Below, in pieces: positions 18,209-29,214 of a DNA stretch of 64,000 bases. The notes beneath the pieces were generated by a model. It did not search any database. It saw only the letters and a list, made by a program, of their open reading frames with translations, and was not told the DNA's origin. Positions within the stretch are counted from its first letter, which is position 1; every line of letters begins with the position of its first letter. Origin of the DNA: Paulinella micropora (lineage: Eukaryota; Cercozoa; Imbricatea; Euglyphida; Paulinellidae); the NCBI GenBank assembly GCA_019918135.1, contig WBZZ01003799.1:380001-444000 (forward strand), given 5' to 3'. Position numbers and translations under genes: made by a program.

Positions 18209-18460
18209 ATGATAAAAATTTTATTAATATTTGTCGGGTCTGTGTTAGCTTGGACGGCCTGCGACTTTTACTCGCGGGTAAGCGAAAAAAAGAATGAGAG
18301 TTGTGCTTATTGTATAAAGCAAGGAATAGAAACTAAATTTAAATGTGTGTATAAGCCTATGAGTGATTGGTGTGTTAGTTTTGATGAAACCATGCCGTTA
18401 ATCTGTGCCGGCGATAGTTCTTGGTACAAAATACATTTATATGAATGCTCGCCTTTTTGA
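18209..18460 (+). CDS. Small secreted or membrane-anchored Cys-rich protein (83 aa)
   Basis: Starts at ATG 18209 (MIKILLIFVGSVLAWTACDF), a clear signal-peptide-like hydrophobic start. Seven cysteines follow, including ESCAYCIKQG and CVYKPMSDWC. TATATAAATATA lies just upstream. The protein would be extracytoplasmic with disulfides. A longer upstream in-frame start (18083) is possible but lacks the signal-peptide logic. Function unknown. Confidence 0.5.
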   Translation: MIKILLIFVGSVLAWTACDFYSRVSEKKNESCAYCIKQGIETKFKCVYKPMSDWCVSFDETMPLICAGDSSWYKIHLYECSPF

Positions 18461-18471
18461 AAAAAGGACAC

Positions 18472-18507
18472 ACAAACACCGAAGGTGTGTTGTGACGCTT
18501 CGCTCAC
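18472..18507 (+). terminator. 36-bp double-hairpin mini-element, copy C (possible bidirectional terminator)
   Basis: Begins ACAAACACC and ends GCTCAC, with stems ACACC-GAA-GGTGT and TGTGACGC-TTC-GCTCACA. The first stem has different bases from copies A and B but keeps pairing. It sits between two convergent genes (ends at 18460 and 18520), where a terminator would be expected. Confidence 0.6.
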
Positions 18508-18519
18508 AAAAACTGGGTT

Positions 18520-18870
18520 TCACTTCTTACTTGAAGAAGGCGATGGAAGGCAAATTCCTATGAGTAAAGTTAAAATACCGACATAAGTATTAGCAACCTG
18601 GCACTGCAAGTTCTTTTCAGATAGCCTTACGATACAAAGGGTTATAATGGCAATAATGATACCCATTTGAAATAAGTATTTAATAAGTCGGCTGTCGGTC
18701 GGTCTGTTTTTTATACAACAACAATTCCAGTTATCTTCCAATTCGTGCTCTACTTTTTTTTCCTCAGTCTTTAGTTCTACTTCAAGAACACGAGACTTTA
18801 ATTCTGGAGTTAGTTCGCCATCCATACCCTTAATATGTGGCGATATATGAAGTCGCGTATTGTTGGACAT
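18520..18870 (-). CDS. Two-TM small membrane protein (116 aa)
   Basis: Open frame MSNNTRLHISPHIKGMDGEL. It has a charged N-terminal half, a NWNCCCIKNRPTDSRLIKY juxtamembrane block, and two hydrophobic segments (about residues 66-84 and 92-108) ending GICLPSPSSSKK. This layout of two transmembrane helices closed by an LPSP-like motif recurs in small membrane proteins of large DNA viruses, but no function is known to me. It could be a virion membrane or host-exit protein. Confidence 0.6.
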   Translation of the reverse strand: MSNNTRLHISPHIKGMDGELTPELKSRVLEVELKTEEKKVEHELEDNWNCCCIKNRPTDSRLIKYLFQMGIIIAIITLCIVRLSEKNLQCQVANTYVGILTLLIGICLPSPSSSKK

Positions 18871-18916
18871 TTGAAAAAACGACTGCTCTGATTTCTGCTA
18901 ATTGGTTTGCTTGGTC

Positions 18917-21900
18917 TTATAATATATTAAGTAAAGTTTTATTTTCTTTTTCTAAATCAACTAACTTTTCTGATAATTGTTGAACCGATTTAATTAACGG
19001 GGCGATAAACTCGGAATAACCTATACCATAACCGACATCACCACTATCAACACATTTGACATCTTCTGGATTAACACTCACACCTTTCAATTCGCATTCT
19101 TTTCTTTGCTTTGACACGGAACCATAATTGTTTCTTTTATAAAACCGCCAAAATCTAGCATATTCATTTCTGTTAGTATTTCTTCTAATTCCTGTGCTAT
19201 TAAGCCAGTCCTACATTTTTTTCAATCATCAATCATACGATAGCAGACTGGATTTAACTTATTAATAAAATCTAAGCCTAAGCATTCCTTTATATCTTCT
19301 TTTTTTTCTCCTGTCTGAATATTGAATTGGATTAGACAATACCCATAATTGTCCATCGCTTGCTTTCAAAGACATTACAGCAGTATTTGAACTATTCTCC
19401 CATATGAACCCACTCGTTGAAGAATTATTCACTCTAAATATAATAGCATAAGAAGTTATTCCTCCTCCTACTCCTCCTGCTGGTGCTGTTCCTCCATTTA
19501 ACGCTTTATTTGCTCCAGACTGAGTCATATAAATCCCCCATGCTGAATCAGCAGTATCCCATACAAATATTCCTCTCGCATTCGTCCCGTCTGTTTGTCC
19601 TTGAATTCCTATTTTCGCTCCATTATTAGTTGTGGTCGTTAGCAACCCAGAATATGTAATTCCCGCATTCGCCGTTATTAATCCTTTTGTCCATAAAGTG
19701 CCGTTTGCGCCATTCAATGACATTAATAGTTGCTCCCCTGAATTCTCCCATATAAAACCCATCGTAGAATCATTAGCAACCCTAAAACGAAAACTATACG
19801 AAGCAAAAACATTTCCTGAAACGGCTAAACCATTTGCCAAACTTCTAGTGTTTCCACCTCCGCCAGATGCCGCATAAATTCCCCAACTTGTATTGGTGGT
19901 ATCCCATAGAAATATCCCTTTTGCGTTTGTTCCGTCTGTTAGTCCCTGAATTCCTATTTTCGCTCCACTGGCATTCGTTACTGACGTTAGTGTGCCAGTG
20001 TATGTAATCCCCGCATTCGCAGTTAGTAATCCTGCTGTGCTTATATTCATCTCCTCAGACCATATTATATTGCTTCCTGCTGCTATTCCTGATTTATAGC
20101 TAAAAGCAAGTTTGTTTGAGTTTTTGTATAGCCAAGGAGGCTTGATTTCCAGTTTGCGCCATCATAATAAGCATCAAAACTTAAGCCTATATTGTCGTGT
20201 GCCCAGTTCAATAATTGAAATATTGGATAAGCATCCGCCGTTGTTATTGCTTGTAAGTGTGCCCCTCCGATATTTGAAGCAGTCCCGTATATTCTAAGCC
20301 CCCTGTCGCCCCATTTGCTGATTTCGTTGTATTGCCTATGATTATTGGCTTACCTGATGCTGTTGTTATTTTGTCGCTCGTTGTTAATGTTGTCGTAGAT
20401 ATTCCTGCGGTTGAAGTAATTGTTCCACCATTTCTTATGTTGTTTGAGTTCATATCCAAAGCACCATAAAACCGCATACCCCCAGCATGGTTAAAACGGA
20501 CAATGTCAGACAAAGCACTTTTATTATCTAAAAGTTTTGAAATATAAAGTCCCGCCCCTTTTACATCAAATGCTACATTCGTGAATACATAACCTCTTTG
20601 GTCTGCGGTTCCACTTGTAGCAGTATTTAGAGTAAATAAGAAATATTGATAATCACCTGATGTCTGTGAAAAGAATATATATCTCCTCCATTTTGGTTTA
20701 ATATCCTCGCCCCATTATATGTTATATTTCCACCATTAATGATACCTTGATTATTAAAATCGGCCGTTTGCGTTAAAGTTAGATATTTTATCGTAGTGCT
20801 TGTCCCGTTGAATGTTTTAATTCCTGTTATTGTTTGGTCTCCTGTTAGTTTCACACAATTGTCATCCAGATATTGCCTATTTACCGCTTCATTCGCATTT
20901 TGTGGTGCTCCTAGACTAACAATCCTACTACTATTACAATCTAAGCCAGTAGCATTAAACCACGAAACAATCGTCCCGTCAATAATAAAACTTATTTTTT
21001 CCGCAGAAATTTCAAAGTTGTAATATGTTGCCGTGTTCATATCCAAACTAGCAATTGACCCGATATTACTTGTAGAATTGAAAACGATGAATGTGCCTTG
21101 TGTTGTTGAATTGATTGAATTTCCAGTTATTTCAACGCCACTGCTATATATCTTAATTCCTGCTATGGTTTGGTTTCCTGAGGTTTTAACTGCCGAAGTA
21201 TCAAAAACAGAAACATCCACACTTTCAACAAGATTTACATTTGTTATGCTTTGGTTTCCCATATTTAGCCCTCCTGTCATACTAGCAGTGCCGTCTAATC
21301 TAAGAAAGGGTGATGCCACGTTTCTCCATTGTCCAGTGCTATAAATGAGTAGTTGATTATTTGATGCTGTTGTTATAATCATATCGCTATGTGTATCAAT
21401 ACTTCCACTCGCCGACACTTTCGCCGTGTTCGTATCGTGCTCTGATAGCCAAGTTGTGATAGACCTACCATTTAGTTGATTTACATTTGTTATGCTTTGG
21501 CTTTTCATATCAAGACCCCCACTCGCATTTATTATACTGCTAAATGTTTTAATTCCTCCTATGGTTTGGTCTCCTGTTAGTTTGACCACCGAACCATCAA
21601 CTGCGAGATTAGCGAGATCAATTCCATCATATGTAGAAGCCCCTGAAATAGCAAAACCGCCCATATTTAGTCCTCCCGTCATACTGGCTGTGCCGTCTAA
21701 TCTAAGAAAGGGTGGTGTGGTGTTTCTCCATTGTCCTGTGCTATACATAAGCAGTTGGTTATCTGCTGGGAAGCCTGATATTGTCACATCGCTGTGGCTA
21801 TCTATACTTCCACCTGCTGAAACTTTATTATTATTATCATTATGCTCAAATATCCATTCATCAACATCTTTTGTATTTAGCAAATTTACTCCTGTTATAT

Positions 21901-22445
21901 TCAAATATCCGCCCATACTAATATTGCCGAATTCATTTATCGGAAAGGTTTTATTTACCCAGTTTATTGAATTATATGTGAGATAACTATTAGTGGCTAT
22001 TGGTGCGGTTATGACTACATCAGAAAGTGTATCAGTTGAACCGAGGGCGGTATTCCTCCATTTACCATCTACATCATTATATGTTAAGTATTGACCGACC
22101 ACTGGTGCAGATATGTTTGTGTCAATCAAATTACATAAACTGGTTTGGTGCGGATTGGAAGTATTGCTTCTGTGTTGAGTTGAGGCTTTGACTTCGTCGT
22201 TGTCCCTCACTCGTTGTTCTGTATAATATAAATTTTTTCCTTCTTTGATGTCCGTCGTTGATTTTAAAGCGAGCCGTGTATCAAATCGCGCATCAGTATA
22301 ATAAGGATTTATACGGTCGGAATCTTCTGGCACTGTCTGTATTCAGACCGACTATGTTTGTGTTCGTTAAGTCTAAGTTTGCTATTGATAGGCTGTCTGT
22401 CGCGATTTCTGACAAGCCTAAGAGAGACTTGTATTCAGTACCCAT
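18917..22445 (-). pseudogene. Long fibre-like protein ending in an S74-type intramolecular chaperone, multiple frameshifts
   Basis: Start MGTEYKSLLGLSEIA at 22445; the last stop is at 18917-18919. The N-terminal part has a YYTDARFD and NLYYTEQRVRD pattern known from phage tail fibres. A long repeat region follows, with units such as LDGTASMTGGLNMGG, ITNVN and VKLTGDQTI (20627-22333). Two further repeats of the AKIGIQG.TDGTNA type lie at 19262-20050. The C-terminus has QYSDRRKK, then on another frame LIAQELEEI and finally GYSEFIAPLIKSVQ with a coiled-coil. SDRR..., LIAQE and Y.E..AP are the marks of peptidase S74 chaperones, which trimerise fibres and cut themselves off. Frames change near 22320, 20600, 20240, 19290, 19220 and 19110. 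Combined length would exceed 1100 residues. It was probably the receptor-binding fibre. Confidence 0.8.
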
Positions 22446-22568
22446 TGTATGTATACAAAGATTTTGAAAAATCTTTGAGCAAAATCTTTTTTGTGAAACT
22501 TTTTCTAAGAGTTTCAATTAATTATTTATATATTTAAAAAATACTAAAATATAATAATCTTAGTATAA
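22446..22568. promoter_or_regulatory. Divergent AT-rich promoter region
   Basis: The spacer between the fibre gene (minus) and the charged-protein gene (plus) contains TTATATATTTAAAA and TATAATAATC words. It probably drives both directions. Confidence 0.4.
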
Positions 22569-23092
22569 ATGCCGTCTCCCGAAGCAAGCCGACAAAATTG
22601 GGGAAAAGCAGTTGATGGAATTAAACAAAAAGCAAAGCAGAGAAAAATGGAACACACCAAAAAGGTTTTGGAACAATACCGAAATGCGGTTAAAAATGAA
22701 GACGAAGATATGGAACGAAAAATAGCAGAGATAGAAAATAAGAATTTAGCAACAGATATTATTAATGAGAGGACCAAGATGACACACCCGAGCAGAGTGA
22801 GAGTGAAAGTGAATGTGATTTTACTGATATCATTGCTGAAAAGATGGCGAAAATGAAGATGAGAAGAAAGAAAGCGGAAACTAAGAGAGAAAAGAAGAAG
22901 AGTAAGAAACCGGAGCCTGAGCCGGAGAGTGAAGAAAGTGAAAGCAAAAGCGAAAGTGAAGAAGAAGCACCAAAACCGAAGAAAGGGAAAGGTAAAAAAT
23001 CAAGCAGTGTGAGTGTGAAAGTATATAATCAATCTTTTGGTGGTGCTAAGAAAGAAAAAAATAATGTTGAAAAATGTTTCTTAAAATTCTGA
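22569..23092 (+). pseudogene. Highly charged Lys/Glu-rich protein, frameshifted
   Basis: Starts MPSPEASRQNWGKAVDGIKQ. The first segment is a basic helix. The frame changes near 22785 and continues at MAKMKMRRKKAETKREKKKS with an acidic Ser/Glu run and a basic KPKKGKGKKSSS tail. Composition suggests a nucleic-acid-binding or condensing protein. No family recognised. Confidence 0.55.
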
Positions 23093-23116
23093 TCCCACTT
23101 ATCTTTTCTATAGTTT

Positions 23117-23617
23117 TTATATAGTTTTTATTTTATTGTTAAATGTAGATACTCCAATAAAAATATAATCAATCTCTTTCAAATACCTTTCATCCTTTTT
23201 TTGAAACTCTTTATTTCTATTTGCGAGGTCTTCCCGCCTTTTAACAAAACTATTTCGAATATTTTCAATTTCCGCGGAAGTTTCTTTCTTCGTTCCCTTT
23301 CTTATTTTTCTATAAATAGGTATATCATGAATATAGTCTCTAAATTTTCTTAAATCATTGTTTAGTTTTTCAATCTCTCATTGTATCTCCACTTAATGAA
23401 ATGTCATTGGTTGGCTTAATAGCGGTTTGTTTTTTTTCTGAAGGTTTAAACTTAGGTGGTGGTTTCGTAGTTTTCTTAAAATTTTCTTTTCCGAAACCAT
23501 CTTCCCATAATGTTCCATCAATTTAAGCAGTTCTGACTTTTTTAATTTGCTAATTTTTGGACATCGTCTCCGTTTTTCTTCACCTAATACCTTTCTCAGG
23601 ACTTTTACGGTCGGCAT
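23117..23617 (-). pseudogene. SAP-like DNA-binding protein, frameshifted
   Basis: Starts at 23617 with MPTVKVLRKVLGEEKRRRCP, followed by KISKLKKSELLKLMEHYGK, which fits a SAP helix-extension-helix DNA-binding motif. A Pro/Lys linker follows. Near 23385 the frame changes, and the remainder (to a TAA at 23117-23119) encodes a long charged helix containing KEIDYIFIGVSTFN. It is divergent from the integrase gene over a 36-bp AT-rich spacer with TATATATAAA, so the two probably share a promoter region. Confidence 0.55.
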
Positions 23618-23653
23618 TGTATATATAAAAAAATATTTTCATATTTTGTATAA

Positions 23654-24669
23654 ATGGACAATAAACATACAATCATTAATGCGGAAGACACACCTACGGG
23701 AGAATTAGTTAAAACAAAAGAAGAAGAAGCACTAGAAATCCATCATCAGAAAAAGAACCCGAAAATATGGAACACGATATGGGTTGATAAACCATTAGAC
23801 CAAGTTTTCTTAGACTTAGCAGATATGAGTAAGATAAAAGATAAGAGAGGAAATAAAGGATATGCTTGGGTGCTTGTTTGGATTGATTGTCATTCAAGAT
23901 ATTTAATAATCATTCCACTAAAAAATAAAACAGCAAAAGAAGTCTATTATGCTTTAAAATCAATCAAATATAAACCGAAATCAATTACTACCGACAGCGG
24001 GGGAGAATATAAAGGAGCGACCCGCGAATATTTTATTGAAAATGGAATTAGACATGATGTAGTTGAAGTTGGCGACCATAGAGCCTTAGCGGTTGTTGAT
24101 AGAGTTATAAGGAGTATTAGAAGATGGCTAGACCTTTATTTGAAACCAATCATAATTTTGATTGGGTTAGTTATATTCAAGACTTAGTCAATGCTTATAA
24201 TCATAAAGTTCATAGAGGAATTCAAGCTAAACCAGCGGAAGTATTTTTCGGGAGAGATAAAAATACCCAAAAAATCACTCGCGATCATTTAATAGACGAC
24301 TTCAATGTTGGTGATAGTGTAAGAAAAGAAAATAAACGAAATGTTTTCTCCAAAGGCGGAAAGACTTTCAGTAAAGTTATTTATAAAGTCAAAGGCCGTT
24401 CCGGATTTAAGTTAATATTAAATAATGACGAATTAGTAAGCCCACGAGATTGATTGAAGACTGATTTTATTAAGCCAATTGACGAAGAAAAAGATATGAA
24501 GGAGCAAACTAAAGAAGTTATTAAAGAGAAGAAGACTAAAGAACTGCTAAAGAGAGAAGAAATAGAACCACAAAACATAAGAACTAGCAAGAGGGAAAGA
24601 AAAGCAAAAGTCCAATTGATATTTAATGAAAAACTTTCCTGTATTCGTAGTGTCTCTTGTCAACTCTGA
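23654..24669 (+). pseudogene. rve-family (retroviral-like) integrase, frameshifted
   Basis: The first segment (23654-24187) carries the catalytic core: VFLDLADMSK, WIDCHSRYLI and ITTDSGGEYKG, then DHRALAVVDRVIRS. The place normally held by the third catalytic Glu (in ..ERF.RT-type blocks) is Asp here, 35 positions after the second Asp. A shift near 24130 moves to the frame with HNFDWVSYIQDLVNAYNHKV, RGIQAKPAEVFFGRD and a small SH3/chromo-like tail (DFNVGDSVRKENKR). An in-frame TGA at 24451-24453 precedes a basic tail with RTSKRERKAK. This enzyme type inserts PLVs and polintons into chromosomes, and the gene lies near the right end of the element as expected. Confidence 0.85.
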
Positions 24670-24740
24670 AGAAGCCAAAAATAAGGAGCGATTTGAAAGA
24701 GAATTCAAAATGGAATTTATTTTGCTAATATTTTTGTTGT

Positions 24741-25250
24741 TTAATCGAAGATGACCCGATAAGCAGTCTTGATAGTGAGCCCATAGAAGTTAGCAATTAC
24801 GTCTATGTTGTCCCACAACCTGAATAATTTCAACGAACCATCAGTGAACTCGACAACAAATATTTCGGGTGTCTGGTCTTTGCGCAATTCTGACTTAAAT
24901 CGGTTCAATTGGACAACTGGCATTTCAATATTCGCATGACTGAAAAGTAAAGCAGTTCCATTGTTCTTATCTAAATGAACCTAATACTTGCTGTCGCTTA
25001 TTATGGGACGATTTTTCCGATCAATATTTGGAACTTTGACTGGGGTTGCCCTGCTACCTCCTAATTCTCTCGGAATACTTCCTGAAACAATGCGCCCAAT
25101 CAACAAATCCTCAAAGTTGTCAGTCAATGTCTGCAAAACATTTTTTGTGGAAATGAAGTGAACAACAAAACATACCTTAACTTCGGGGTCTTCTTGGTGG
25201 TCTTGCTCAAGTTCCACTGGTTCCTCCTGTGTGGTTGGGACGTCCGCCAT
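24741..25250 (-). CDS. Unrecognised gene with a 45-nt intron and one in-frame TAG
   Basis: Starts MADVPTTQEEPVELEQDHQE. After PEVK there is a near-perfect intron with donor AAG|GTATGTTTTG and acceptor TTTTGCAG|AC, 45 nt long, so it is also in frame if retained. The next part contains NFEDLLIGRIVSGSIPRELG and runs to a TAG (24981-24983). The same frame continues past the stop with coding character (VHLDKNNGTALLFSH, then VVEFTDGSLKLFRLWDNID) to TAA 24741. GC content is higher than in the viral genes and the intron size matches the host PH gene, so this is probably a host gene or an acquired one next to the viral end. Family unknown. Confidence 0.45.
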
Positions 25251-25530
25251 CTATGCACACACAAAAACAGCGAGGGTTTGGACTTCTCAACTTGGACACT
25301 TTGGGAATTCTGAAAAAGTCCAAGAATGAAAAAAAGAAACAGACAAAAACACGTGATTGAATTTCTGGAATTTCTGCTGACAATTTGAAATGCCGATAAA
25401 AAAGGAAAAGCGAATTTTTTTTTTACACCGCACACCTAGAGGCTCAGGTCAAAAAGCCCCCGTGTGGTTTTTTTACATGGACAACTTTTCTTTGTGAGAG
25501 TAGCCTTAACAAGACAAAGTGCGAACAACG

Positions 25531-26004
25531 ATGAGTGAAGATGATGGAAGAAGCAAGAGTGATGAAGAGTATGTTGAACGAGAAACCCCAAATAAGTGGT
25601 TAGAGAAATTAAGAGATAAGAACTATGCTGAACTAACGAGATATAAAGCAAGTAGTGAATTAAGAATTGACACTATACAGAGTAGAAAGGAGCACAAACG
25701 ACAAGAATTATTGGAATTAGAGAGACAAGAAAAAGCAGAACAAAATAAATTTATGGTTATTGAAGAATTACTAAATCAGAAAAAAGAAGCAGCAGAACGA
25801 AAAGAAAAAATAGATTTGGTAAAGAGAGAAGAAAAGAGAAAAGAACTGAACAAGAAAAAACAATTACGATTATTTGAGAATTGGCTAAGTGCTGAAAATC
25901 AACAAATGGGAGTTGATGATGAGATTAGAGCAAGAAAGATGATTGAAGGAGGAAAAACAACATATAATGTAATTGAAGAATATGAGAGACAGAGAATTAA
26001 TTGA
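25531..26004 (+). CDS. Coiled-coil protein of unknown function (157 aa)
   Basis: Open from MSEDDGRSKSDEEYVERETP (ATG 25531; an upstream in-frame ATG at 25519 adds four residues). Almost the whole protein is a charged helix (RIDTIQSRKEHKRQELLEL onwards), ending NVIEEYERQRIN. It is AT-rich in codon use like the viral genes, so it may be the last gene of the virus or a separate insertion. Followed by non-coding DNA to 26330. Confidence 0.5.
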   Translation: MSEDDGRSKSDEEYVERETPNKWLEKLRDKNYAELTRYKASSELRIDTIQSRKEHKRQELLELERQEKAEQNKFMVIEELLNQKKEAAERKEKIDLVKREEKRKELNKKKQLRLFENWLSAENQQMGVDDEIRARKMIEGGKTTYNVIEEYERQRIN

Positions 26005-26330
26005 AATAGTAGTTTTCACCACTAACTCCTTTTGCGTATAGGAGTATAAACTAGTGCGCATTCAATTTAAAAAAAATTGGGCGAAAGCCCTCCTTGTTTG
26101 CAAAGGAAATTTTATCTACCATACTTGTTGTGTGTGGTAGGTGGTTGAGCCGGAGTTGCTTCTAAAGAGGAAGACGAAAAAGGTCAGTTTAATGATATAT
26201 ACGTTTTTCTCGTAGTGTGCTGTAGAAGGCTTTTTGTTTGTTTTTGTTTCTTTGTATTTATAATCAATAGGAGGGGCTGCAACAACCTGGAAGTGTCGAG
26301 AATTTGATACACCTTCTATGTTATCAACTA
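26005..26330. other. Non-coding interval with small inverted repeats
   Basis: No gene is seen. TTTTGCGTATAGGAG and an AATTTAAAAAAAATT/GGGCGAAAGCCC stem (about 26066-26092) are the only structure noticed. It could hold the right end of the viral element; I could not find a matching terminal repeat on the left. Confidence 0.3.
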
Positions 26331-26401
26331 CTAGAGAGAGAGAGAGAGAAGAGAGATCGAGAGAGAGAGAGAGAGAGTGAGAGAGTGAGAGAGACAGAGA
26401 G

Positions 26402-26444
<43 letters not shown>

Positions 26445-26530
26445 GAGAGAGGGAGATGAGAGATCGAGAGATCGAGAGAGAGAGAGAGAGAGAGAGTGAG
26501 AGAGTGAGAGAGACAGAGACAGAGACCTAC
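26331..26530. repeat. (GA)n microsatellite
   Basis: GAGA-rich run with scattered substitutions, followed by a short (CA)n run (26530-26552). Serine/leucine-repeat frames on the other strand are shadows. Confidence 0.95.
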
Positions 26531-27155
26531 AAACACACACACACACACACAACTAGAATGTACGTACTTTGATCAACAACTGCAAACGCACAAAAAACTT
26601 TGAATTGCTTGAAATTCAGAAATCACAGAATATTAAGGGTTTAATGTTCCTACTTCACAGGATTTGCTCGCTGGTGCCCCCACATTTCACTTTATCTCAT
26701 ATGTTTGCAGCCGTCGTTCGTCTTCGTCTGAAGCCTCATCACTCCGCGCCGAGGAAAAAGACACGCGAGCTCTGGAAATTGGAAAAGGAGCTAAGGAAAC
26801 TGGAAAAGAAGCAGGCAGCATGCTAACAAGCATACTTCAAAAGCGGTTTCGCCAAAAAAATTCATTTGGTCTATCGATAATATTTAGAAACGAAACGGTT
26901 TTATAAGGAAACGGCTGCTAGAATCCCGAAAGCCATTGAGAACCTATTGTGTTTAGAAAGGATTTATCTGGCACCGGTCTATCAAAAATATTTGAAAAAA
27001 GACATCTCGGCCGTTCACCTCTTTCTCCGGCTCAAACAAAAATGTTAAGGTGTTGTGGCTGAGTTCCACAAAGACGATTCTCCCAAAAAAACAATTGGAG
27101 GAGAATCCTAAATAAAAACAAACTATCCTACGTTGACCAGGATGTTGCAATCCTG

Positions 27156-28102
27156 TTGCCTCAATACAAGGAAGAAGATGCTCTGAATTCGCCAGAATCT
27201 TTGTCTTCGGTAGATATCCTGAACGCCCCAACTGGCAAGGAGCGAAAACATGTACCACCACCTGGTCAGGACACTGACAACAGCTTGAACATGAGTAACC
27301 AAGCGTTGGAAGAGGATGATTACGTATCGTTTAAACCAATCCTGAATTTAGGAGCACATGCTGCAAAGTCAGTGGAGAACTATCCTACTCTCTCTCGTTC
27401 CTCTACTGGCAGTTATACTGTCACAGCTCGTACGCGTTCTCCTTCACTAGAAGTGGAGGACTTTGATCAGGGGTCCCAATGCAAAAAACACAGAATTCTA
27501 TCTCCGTCAGCAGCTGACAAAGTCAATCGTAAGTGGGGAGACATACTCTCGTCCCCTGGGTCTGAGGGGAGCTCTGGCGCCAAAACTGATAACCCGAAGG
27601 GTATTGTGAACAACAAAACACCCAGGCCCACTGCAAATGCTATCCAGAAAGACGTCGAAATGGCCAGGCTCAAAGAAAAAATAAGGCCCTGCGTGAGCGC
27701 TTAGCTGCTCTTCCACATGATAAGTCAATTGAGGAAGACCTTATCCTTTTTTGCAGGGGAAAAACTCCAAACCTTGGTGGCCAGACTTTACTAGTTCTGG
27801 TGAATTGCTTCGAAAAAGTGGCTAAAATTGTTTTTCCTGACCAAGTCCAACGCAACGTTGCACTTGTCAAACTCGTCAATGAGTGGATCCGAAAGGCAGT
27901 AGCAGACAGCCACCCCAAAGCTCCAGTGACACTAGATATTCGGGGAGAGATGATGAAATCAGCAAACAACAAATTCGCTTTTGGAGTGCATGTTGCGTTC
28001 CAAACCAAAGAAGAAGCAAGTTACATCAAGGAGGTTGCTAACAGCTGCCACGAAGCAAAGGGGCTTTCCAAGCCCCTTGCTGAGGATTACTTTCAACGTT
28101 GA
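27156..28102 (+). pseudogene. ORF1-like protein of a decayed LINE
   Basis: The open segment 27156-27704 (MPQYKEEDALNSPESLSSVD) is a polar, low-structure region. A frameshift near 27690 leads into 27800-28102, which contains VNCFEKVAKIVF, VKLVNEWIRKAVADSH and FAFGVHVAFQTKEEASYIKE, a compact alpha/beta part. It lies directly upstream of a LINE endonuclease frame on the same strand, so I read it as ORF1. No zinc knuckle or RRM motif is obvious. Confidence 0.5.
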
Positions 28103-28177
28103 CGAGCCAAGCCAGAGAGACCTTGGACGACTGCATCGACTCTGCGGACTACTAACACTGCCAGCCAGTATGGCTGC

Positions 28178-29214
28178 TTGACTTCAGTTAGACAGTCGGT
28201 AACTTTCAGTAATTCAAATAAGTACTCATTATTAAATACAGAGTCCCATTCTAATATGGAACATAAAATTAATAACAAACCGGATCAAATTGCGAACACT
28301 CCAGTCAAGAACAACAAGCCTCAATTTGAGATTCTTAATAAAAAAACTAGAAAGTTGACTTTCAGAGTTCGTGCAGTGCGCGTACTCAAACAACGTGATA
28401 ATATTGCTGATTCGACCCAATCGTCTACAAAGAGTAATTAGGAAGGTAAAGGAGTGAAACTTATTGCCAAGTACTGCGTAATCAAAAGCAATGATAACAG
28501 GATTACTCTGAGAAAATTGGTGGAAAAACACACTGTAAACTACCTCATTTTGCAAAAGAAAAAATGCATGCAGGCGAAAAGCATCACCACCAAACAAAAA
28601 GTAATAAATACAGAAGAACCTTGTAAAAAAGGAGCTTATGAGCATATGGATGGAAAAGAAAATAAAATTACGCACCCTCCATGTCCAAAAAAAGACAGAG
28701 CATCAGTGAGGTTTGGAACCTACAATGTACATGTTACCAGACCTAAAATCTTGTTAGAAATGCTAACTGAGACAATACTGCATAGTGCGGTTGATGTGCT
28801 AGCAATTCAAGAATCATGGTTGAAAAAGGACAGAACTGAAAACACTGTATATGATGCTCTTAAAGCACTAAACATAAAAATAGATATGTGTTTGTCTCAC
28901 ATAGAACCTCAAATGAAAAGGGGGGGGGGGGGACAAATCCTATTGGTACGCCAATCATTAGGCAAGGTTTCAAAATTCAACATTAACAATTACATCGATA
29001 AAAAGGACAAATGGCTCCTTGAAAATACTCAGTGGATTTCGATTCGGACTGAACACAAAACTTTTATTGTTGGTAATATTTACTTACGACCTAAGCAAAA
29101 TGTTGCTCATATGAAGTCTCAGCACCGAGCACTGCTATCTGCAGTAAATGGTATTAATAAAGAAACAAAATACGAAGTGATTTTAATGGGAGATTTTAAT
29201 TTCCAGGTGTATGA
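28178..29214 (+). pseudogene. LINE endonuclease (EEP) fragment, cut by a copia insertion
   Basis: Within the frame starting 28454, the stretch VRFGTYNVHVTRPKILLEML, then VLAIQESWLKK, FIVGNIYLRP and VILMGDFNFQV shows the apurinic-type endonuclease motifs (N in TYNVH, E in QES, GD.N in GDFNFQ). The protein changes abruptly after FNFQV at about 29214 into retrotransposon Gag-like sequence, so the RT part of this LINE is absent. A run of 12 G (28921-28932) falls inside the endonuclease region. Confidence 0.75.

Noticed and set aside
5407..18507. CRISPR-like array
   Set aside because: The 36-bp copies are scattered kilobases apart in both orientations, without spacers or cas genes.
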